13,970 nucleotides of DNA from Syntrophomonadaceae bacterium. Lineage in GTDB: Bacteria > Bacillota > Dethiobacteria > PWVN01. Shown here one piece after another: positions 6,387-13,970 of the stretch (positions within the stretch are counted from its first letter, which is position 1; the number at the start of each line of letters is the position of its first letter). Made by a program: the position numbers and the translations under genes. The stretch is from contig PWVN01000028.1 of the NCBI GenBank assembly GCA_003561835.1, positions 1 through 13,970 on the forward strand. Direction: 5' to 3'. The notes below the pieces were generated by a model, which saw only the letters and a program-made list of their open reading frames with translations, did no database searches and was not told where the DNA came from.

Positions 6387-8393
6387 GTGGACAAGTTCAT
6401 CCTGGAAGCGGAGTTTACCCCCCAGGGAGACCAACCTGCAGCCATCAAAAAGCTGGTGCAGGGCTTGCAGCAGGAGCTGCGGCACCAGACCCTGCTGGGG
6501 GTTACGGGTTCTGGAAAGACCTATACCATGGCCAATGCCATCGCCCGGATCAACCGGCCCACCCTGGTCATCGCCCCCAACAAGACCCTGGCGGCCCAGC
6601 TGTGCAGCGAGTTCAAGGAGTTTTTCCCCAAAAACGCCGTGGAATACTTCGTCAGCTATTACGACTACTATCAGCCCGAGGCCTACGTGCCCCAGACGGA
6701 CCTGTACATCGAAAAGGACGCCTCCATAAACGACGAAATCGACAAGCTGCGCCACTCCGCCACCAGCGCCCTCTTCGAGCGGCGGGACGTGATCATCGTG
6801 GCCAGCGTTTCCTGCATCTACGGCCTGGGGTCCCCCGAGGAGTACCGGGACCAGGTCCTGAGCCTGCGGGTGGGGATGACCCGGGACCGGGATGAAATCC
6901 TGAAGCGCCTTGTGGCTATGCAGTACAACCGCAATGACCTGGCCCTGCAGCGGGGTTCCTTCCGGGTCCGGGGGGATGTCTTGGAGATCTGCCCCGTCTC
7001 CCTGGCCCAAAAGGCCCTGAGGGTGGAGTTTTTCGGCGATGAAATCGAGCGCCTGGTGGAAGTGGACCTGCTGACGGGGGAAATCCTGGGCCTTCGTTCC
7101 CACGTGGCCGTTTTCCCCGCCTCCCACTTCGTCACCTCCCGGGAGAAGATGGAGGCGGCGGTTCAGGCCATCGAGGAGGAACTGGAAGAGAGGCTTAAGG
7201 AACTCAAGGCCGGGGAGAAGCTCCTGGAGGCCCAGCGCCTGGAACAGCGGACCCGCTATGACCTGGAGATGCTGCGGGAGATGGGCTTTTGCACCGGCAT
7301 CGAAAACTACTCCCGGCACCTGGACGGCCGCCCGCCGGGGAGCCGCCCCGGCACCCTCATCGATTATTTCCCGGAGGATTTCCTCCTCCTGGTGGACGAG
7401 TCCCATATCACCATCCCCCAGATCGGGGGCATGTACGCCGGCGACCGGTCCCGGAAGGAAACCCTGGTGGAGCACGGCTTCCGCCTCCCCTCCGCCCTGG
7501 ACAACCGGCCCCTGAACTTTCAGGAATTCGAAGCCCTGGTGAAGCAGGCCGTCTATATCTCCGCCACCCCCGGCCCCTACGAGGAAAAGCACAGCCAGCA
7601 GGTGGTGGAACAGATTATCCGGCCCACGGGCCTGGTGGACCCGATGGTGGTGGTCAAGCCCGTCCGGGGCCAGGTGGACGACCTCTATTCCGAGATTCTT
7701 ACGCGGGTGGCGGCGAAGGAGCGGGTCCTGGTCACCACCCTGACCAAGAAGATGGCCGAGGACCTGACGGACTACTTCGCCGACCTGGGCGTGAAGGTCC
7801 GCTACCTCCATTCCGACATCGATACCCTGGAGCGCCTGGAGATCATCCGGGACCTGCGCCTGGGGGTCTTCGATGTCCTGGTGGGCATCAACTTACTGCG
7901 GGAAGGCCTGGATTTGCCCGAGGTCTCCCTGGTGGCTATCCTGGATGCGGACAAGGAAGGCTTTCTGCGCTCGACCCGCTCCCTCATCCAGACCACCGGC
8001 CGGGCAGCCCGGAACATCAACGGGACCGTCATCATGTATGCCGACGAGGTGACGGGCTCCATGGAGCAGGCCCTGGAAGAGACGGAACGACGCCGCACCC
8101 TGCAGCTGGAATTCAACCGCCGCCACGGCATCACTCCCATCGGCATCCAGAAGGCGGTGCGCCAGATCATCGAGGCCACCCGGGCCGCGGAGAGCAAGGC
8201 CCCCTATGTGACCTCCCGGGAGGCCAAAGGCATGGACCGCAAGGAGCGGGAAGAACTGCTGAAGCAGCTGGAGCAGGAGATGCACCAGGCTGCCCGGGAC
8301 CTCCAGTTCGAGCGGGCCGCCGAGCTCCGGGATATCCTCTTCCACCTGCGGGGGCTGGACCGGCCCCAGGGGCAGAGGGCAGCCCGCCGCTGA
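6387..8393 (+). CDS. uvrB: Excinuclease ABC subunit UvrB
   Basis: UvrB is the central helicase-like subunit of nucleotide excision repair. It is loaded by UvrA, inserts a beta-hairpin between the strands to verify damage, and recruits UvrC. The 668 residues are standard length. Walker A is GVTGSGKT (38-45); the damage-probing hairpin is the tyrosine-rich YYDYYQPEAY (91-100) and following; motif II is DESH (337-340); SATPGPYE and INLLREGLDLPE are present; and the C-terminal UVR domain that contacts UvrC spans about 624-658. Motif VI reads QTTGRAARN, where QTIGRAARN is usual. The start is GTG at 6387, with AGGAGGGG (6374-6381) just upstream; an ATG overlapping it at 6385 is out of frame. Two promoter candidates lie upstream, one with an SOS box. 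uvrA follows 66 bases later and is probably co-transcribed. Confidence 0.97.
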   Translation: MDKFILEAEFTPQGDQPAAIKKLVQGLQQELRHQTLLGVTGSGKTYTMANAIARINRPTLVIAPNKTLAAQLCSEFKEFFPKNAVEYFVSYYDYYQPEAYVPQTDLYIEKDASINDEIDKLRHSATSALFERRDVIIVASVSCIYGLGSPEEYRDQVLSLRVGMTRDRDEILKRLVAMQYNRNDLALQRGSFRVRGDVLEICPVSLAQKALRVEFFGDEIERLVEVDLLTGEILGLRSHVAVFPASHFVTSREKMEAAVQAIEEELEERLKELKAGEKLLEAQRLEQRTRYDLEMLREMGFCTGIENYSRHLDGRPPGSRPGTLIDYFPEDFLLLVDESHITIPQIGGMYAGDRSRKETLVEHGFRLPSALDNRPLNFQEFEALVKQAVYISATPGPYEEKHSQQVVEQIIRPTGLVDPMVVVKPVRGQVDDLYSEILTRVAAKERVLVTTLTKKMAEDLTDYFADLGVKVRYLHSDIDTLERLEIIRDLRLGVFDVLVGINLLREGLDLPEVSLVAILDADKEGFLRSTRSLIQTTGRAARNINGTVIMYADEVTGSMEQALEETERRRTLQLEFNRRHGITPIGIQKAVRQIIEATRAAESKAPYVTSREAKGMDRKEREELLKQLEQEMHQAARDLQFERAAELRDILFHLRGLDRPQGQRAARR

Positions 8394-8402
8394 ATGTGAC
8401 AG

Positions 8403-8418
8403 TATTTCCCGGGAAATA
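8403..8418. repeat. Perfect 16-bp palindrome between uvrB and uvrA
   Basis: TATTTCCCGGGAAATA is identical to its reverse complement, with no central spacer. It lies in the 66 bases between the uvrB stop and the uvrA start. With no loop it is more like a dimeric-protein binding site than an RNA hairpin. It does not match the SOS box. No convincing promoter surrounds it. Confidence 0.6.
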
Positions 8419-8441
8419 TCAAAAATATGCTATTCATGGCG

Positions 8442-8459
8442 AAGGAAGGACAGATTCCA

Positions 8460-8462
<3 letters not shown>
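8442..8462 (+). promoter_or_regulatory. Ribosome-binding site deciding a GTG start (uvrA)
   Basis: AAGGAAGGA (8442-8450) precedes GTG (8460-8462) by nine bases. The ATG codons at 8427 and 8436 lie upstream of this site and have no comparable purine run before them, so they would add about 8-11 non-conserved residues. Confidence 0.75.
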
Positions 8463-11291
<2,829 letters not shown>

Positions 11292-11427
11292 AAGTAAACT
11301 TACTCAACAAGAGGCACATAAAATGAGTAATATGGAAAATTTTCCTTACCCATAAGACTATCCATAGAACTCTATCCAAACAAGAAAATGGATTGAAATG
11401 AAATCCGAAGAATATAGGGGGAATAAA
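11292..11427 (+). other. AT-richer spacer between uvrA and the MORN gene
   Basis: This spacer is visibly more AT-rich than the flanking uvr genes. It holds a 12-bp palindrome, GGAAAATTTTCC (11334-11345), and a short direct repeat of CTATCCA, but no clear terminator for uvrA and no convincing promoter. An ATG at 11398 is in frame with the MORN gene but lacks a ribosome site. I see no gene in it. Confidence 0.5.
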
Positions 11428-11928
11428 ATGTTTTTCAAAAAAAAGGGTGCCAAATTGGAAGGAGGAACCGGTGAGGGGAAAGGTACCCTGGTACTGGCCG
11501 ATGGTTCCAGGTATGTTGGAGATTTGCAAAGGGGTGCAGCCCATGGCAGGGGCATCCTTACGTTCCCGGATGGACGGGAATTATCCGGCAGTTTTGAGGG
11601 AGGCATACCCCACGGGCAGGACCTGGAATTGTCTTTCCCCGACGGGCGAAGGTATGAGGGAGAATACAGGTACGGCAAAAGGCATGGCTGGGGCAAAATG
11701 GTTTTTCCCGACGGGAAGATTTTTGAAGGCTAGTGGAAAAACGACCAACCACAGGGAGAAGGAAGCCTGACCCATCCTGACGGCACCCTTGAGAAGGGTC
11801 AATGGGTAAGAGGCATCAAAGTAGAGCACGGCGATCAAGAAAGCCCGGGGAGGAAGTTAACGCGGGCAATCTACCTGATTCCTGTCCTGATCGTCATCAT
11901 AGGGATGCTCATCTATATGAACCTTTAG
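11428..11928 (+). pseudogene. MORN-repeat protein with C-terminal membrane anchor, interrupted by one in-frame TAG
   Basis: From ATG 11428 (AGGGGG at 11416-11421, six bases before it) the frame encodes tandem MORN repeats of 23-24 residues: 28-50, 51-74 and 75-97, each ending in PDG. Repeat four starts IFEG and then hits TAG at codon 102 (11731-11733). Without pause the same frame resumes WKNDQPQGEG, completing a 23-residue repeat ending PDGT, then a partial fifth repeat (LEKGQW), a charged linker, and a hydrophobic tail of about 17 residues (147-163) before TAG at 11926. The full product would be 166 residues, tail-anchored in the membrane. The TAG falls at the variable position between G and W, where the others have D, S, E or Q, so one base change from CAG or GAG explains it. 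It is most likely a recent nonsense mutation; a sequencing error or read-through is possible. The function of the protein is unknown. Confidence 0.75.
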
Positions 11929-12004
11929 TTCGGGGCAGCCCTGGCAGCGAGGGAGTCATTTATCCTTCCCTTCAACCCGTTGTGCATGGATGAGGTGTCA
12001 ACTG

Positions 12005-12034
12005 TCGTCATCCCCATTATCACTTCCTTACAAT
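12005..12034 (+). promoter_or_regulatory. Possible promoter for uvrC
   Basis: TCGTCA (12005-12010; four of six bases match TTGACA) precedes TACAAT (12029-12034) by 18 bases. Transcription would start near 12041 and just include the AAGGAG ribosome site (12047-12052) of uvrC. No LexA-like box was seen here. The rest of 11929-12062 holds nothing else I recognise. Confidence 0.4.
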
Positions 12035-12062
12035 AGACTTAAAATGAAGGAGCAGGGTCACC

Positions 12063-13904
12063 ATGGAACACCCCCGCAGCACCCTGGAAGAAAAACTGCA
12101 GGAACTTCCCGCCTCCCCCGGGGTCTACCTGATGAAGGGGAACAGGGGCCAGGTCCTCTACGTGGGGAAGGCCCTCTCCCTGCGCCACCGGGTCCGCTCC
12201 TATTTCCAGAAGGGGGGCAGCCTGGACCTGAAGACCCAGAAGATGGTGTCCCAGGTGGCAGATGTGGACTACCTGGTGACGGATTCCGAGATGGAAGCCC
12301 TCATCCTGGAGAGCACTCTCATCAAGGAATACCGCCCCCGCTACAACATCCTCTTCAAGGATGACAAGCAGTACCCTCACATCAAGGTGACAGTCCAGGA
12401 GCCCTACCCCCGCATTTTTCTGGAGCGGGAAGTGGTCAAGGACAGCAGCCGCTATTTCGGACCCTATACCAGTTCCGGGGCGGTGCGGGCCACCCTGGAT
12501 CTGCTGCAAAAAATATTTCCCCTGCGGACCTGCCGCCAGGAGTTAACCCCCGGCCGGGCCAAAGGCCGCCCCTGCTTGAACTTCGAGATCAACCGCTGCC
12601 TGGCCCCCTGCCGGGGAGAGGTGGACCCGGAGGAATATCACCTGCTGGTCCGGCAGGTTCTCCTATTTCTGGAGGGGAGACAGGGTTCCCTGGCCCGGGA
12701 GCTTAAAGAAAAGATGGAGGGGGCAGCGGCTTCCCTGGACTTCGAAAGAGCGGCCCTCTGGAGGGACCGCTTGCGAAGCCTGGAAGACCTCCTGCAGCAG
12801 CAAAAAGTGGTGACGGAGGATAGGATTGACCGGGATGTCCTGGCCCTGGCCCGGGGTGAGGCGGCCGGGAACCTCTCCCTGGTTCAGGCCTTTTTCCTGC
12901 GGGAAGGGAAGCTGGTGGGCAAGGAACAGTTCTTTTTAAAAAACACTGCTCAGGCAAAGGATTCCGAAGTCATGCGCTCCTTCATCCAGCAGTTTTACAG
13001 CCCTGCCTCCCACATCCCCCGGGAGGTGCTGCTGTCGGCGGAGGCCGGCGACAGGCTGTTGCTGGAGGATTGGCTCAAAAGCCTCAAAGGGGGCAGGGTT
13101 TACCTGCGCACTCCCCGGCGGGGCAAGCTCAGAGGTCTGGTGGACATGGCCCTCAAAAACGCCCACCTGTATCTGAAGCAGCAGGAGGCCAATACCTCCC
13201 AGAGGGAGGAATTGGCCCAAAAGGGCCTGGAGGAACTGGCTCGCCTCCTGGGCCTGGAAGGACCACCCCAGCGCATCGAGGGATACGATATTTCCAACCT
13301 GCAGGGGGGCAGCCAGGTGGCCTCCCGGGTGGTTTTCAGCGGCGGGGAACCGGACAAGGACCAGTACCGCCGCTACAAGATCAGATCGGTCCAGGGCCCC
13401 GACGATTATGCCTGCATGCGGGAAGTCCTGGTGCGGCGCTTTCGCCGGGGGTCCGGCAAGGCCCAGGACCCGGACCTTCTCCTCATCGACGGAGGGAAGG
13501 GCCAGCTGGGGGCAGCCCGGGAGGCTCTGAAAGCGGCGGAGGTATCCCTTCCCTTCATCTCCCTGGCCAAAGAAGAGGAGGTCATCTTCCGGGGGGACGG
13601 AGGGGGTCCCCTAAAGCTTCCCGCCACCTCCCCGGCCCTGCGCCTCCTGCAGCAGGTGCGGGACGAATCCCACCGCTTTGCCCTCGCCTACCACCGGCAT
13701 CTTCGGAACCGGGAAGCCCGCCTGTCCGTCCTGGATGGGATCCCCGGCATCGGGCCGCAAAAGAAGAAGGCCCTTTTGAAGCACTTCAAGAGCCTGAAAG
13801 CCATGAGGGAGGCATCCCCGAAGGAACTGGCCCGGGTCCGGGGCATCCCCCCCGCCCTGGCGGAGTTGATCCGGTCGGCCCTGACGGAGGAGACCCTTCC
13901 CTGA
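12063..13904 (+). CDS. uvrC: Excinuclease ABC subunit UvrC
   Basis: UvrC makes both incisions around a lesion in the UvrB-DNA complex. The 613 residues are standard length. Domains in order: a GIY-YIG nuclease for the 3' cut (GVY at 20-22, LYVGK at 32-36, Arg43, Glu78, Asn95); a four-cysteine cluster, Cys157/171/179/183, matching the proposed iron-sulfur site; a UVR domain for UvrB contact (about 208-243); the RNase H-like nuclease for the 5' cut with Asp409 (YDISN), Asp476 (LLLIDGGKGQ) and His537 (DESHRFA); and two helix-hairpin-helix motifs (LDGIPGIGPQKKKALL and VRGIPPALAELI). The ATG at 12063 has AAGGAG ten bases upstream. It completes the uvrBAC set but is separated from uvrA by the broken MORN gene and probably has its own promoter. 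Confidence 0.97.
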   Translation: MEHPRSTLEEKLQELPASPGVYLMKGNRGQVLYVGKALSLRHRVRSYFQKGGSLDLKTQKMVSQVADVDYLVTDSEMEALILESTLIKEYRPRYNILFKDDKQYPHIKVTVQEPYPRIFLEREVVKDSSRYFGPYTSSGAVRATLDLLQKIFPLRTCRQELTPGRAKGRPCLNFEINRCLAPCRGEVDPEEYHLLVRQVLLFLEGRQGSLARELKEKMEGAAASLDFERAALWRDRLRSLEDLLQQQKVVTEDRIDRDVLALARGEAAGNLSLVQAFFLREGKLVGKEQFFLKNTAQAKDSEVMRSFIQQFYSPASHIPREVLLSAEAGDRLLLEDWLKSLKGGRVYLRTPRRGKLRGLVDMALKNAHLYLKQQEANTSQREELAQKGLEELARLLGLEGPPQRIEGYDISNLQGGSQVASRVVFSGGEPDKDQYRRYKIRSVQGPDDYACMREVLVRRFRRGSGKAQDPDLLLIDGGKGQLGAAREALKAAEVSLPFISLAKEEEVIFRGDGGGPLKLPATSPALRLLQQVRDESHRFALAYHRHLRNREARLSVLDGIPGIGPQKKKALLKHFKSLKAMREASPKELARVRGIPPALAELIRSALTEETLP

Positions 13905-13970
13905 TCAGGGCTGCGGCAGGTTTGCCGGGCTGTTCCCCAGTGGGTTCGCGGCATCCTCCCCCCTCGATTC
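13905..13970 (+). other. Spacer after uvrC, to the window edge
   Basis: A 12-bp palindrome, CCCTGATCAGGG (13899-13910), spans the uvrC stop codon, and a short CGGCA/TGCCG stem lies at 13914-13927. Neither is followed by a T run, so no terminator can be called. I see no gene before the edge. Confidence 0.4.

Noticed and set aside
6354..7811. Minus-strand open frame (485 codons) opposite uvrB
   Set aside because: It is a composition-driven shadow of uvrB, with no motifs and no ribosome site.
11334..11345. GGAAAATTTTCC palindrome as the uvrA terminator
   Set aside because: The stem is AT-rich, without a loop or a following T run, so it would not terminate transcription.
11323..11355. Ten-codon open frame with a weak AGAGG before it, as a leader peptide
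   Set aside because: It is too short, its ribosome site is weak, and no attenuator structure follows.
11731..11733. TAG read as pyrrolysine
   Set aside because: At least four other genes in the window end in TAG, the protein is not a methylamine methyltransferase, and the position is a variable MORN residue. A nonsense mutation or sequencing error is simpler; I keep recoding only as a testable alternative.
11990..12364. Open frame starting before uvrC in another frame
   Set aside because: It overlaps the well-supported uvrC start and gives P/G/H-rich sequence without any motif.
13899..13910. CCCTGATCAGGG over the uvrC stop as a terminator
   Set aside because: There is no T run after it and the palindrome has no loop; it may be chance.

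Overview
The window is a GC-rich stretch of a Gram-positive (Bacillota) chromosome, most likely a high-GC clostridial lineage of the Peptococcaceae/Thermoanaerobacterales type. This is inferred from the strong Shine-Dalgarno sites, the frequent TTG and GTG starts, a DinR/LexA-type SOS box, and the order ftsE-ftsX-peptidase-ctp-PDZ membrane protein-uvrB-uvrA. From memory, that order resembles the ftsEX/ctpB/minJ/uvrBA neighbourhood of Bacillus subtilis. No species can be named from the sequence alone.

Layout, left to right. (1) The 3' end of a split-transketolase C-terminal subunit, closed by a clean intrinsic terminator. (2) A co-oriented cell-envelope block: ftsE and ftsX (overlapping by 14 bases), a secreted coiled-coil M23 peptidase, a membrane-anchored S41/PDZ protease (CtpA type), and a polytopic membrane protein with a C-terminal PDZ domain in the position of MinJ. 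A 10-bp inverted repeat ends the block. (3) A 5'-truncated acetyltransferase (GNAT) remnant on the minus strand, followed by the uvrB control region. (4) A nucleotide-excision-repair block: uvrB, uvrA, then, after a more AT-rich insert, uvrC. The insert carries a MORN-repeat membrane protein gene broken by one in-frame TAG.

How the genes work together. FtsEX is an ATP-driven membrane switch that usually controls a peptidoglycan hydrolase through a coiled coil, and the next gene encodes such a hydrolase with all zinc and catalytic residues present. The following carboxy-terminal-processing protease and PDZ membrane protein could regulate or place that machinery; this last step is inference. 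UvrA, UvrB and UvrC form the complete damage-recognition and dual-incision pathway. uvrB (and probably uvrA behind it) appears to have two promoters: an upstream one with a LexA-like operator over its start point, and a proximal extended -10 promoter without such a box.

The two observations most worth following up are the MORN gene, whose frame and repeat register continue perfectly across the TAG into a C-terminal membrane segment, and the SOS-type promoter/operator upstream of uvrB. No wholly new multi-gene system is visible; most of the window is conserved housekeeping sequence. There are no tRNA or rRNA genes, CRISPR arrays or insertion sequences that I can see.
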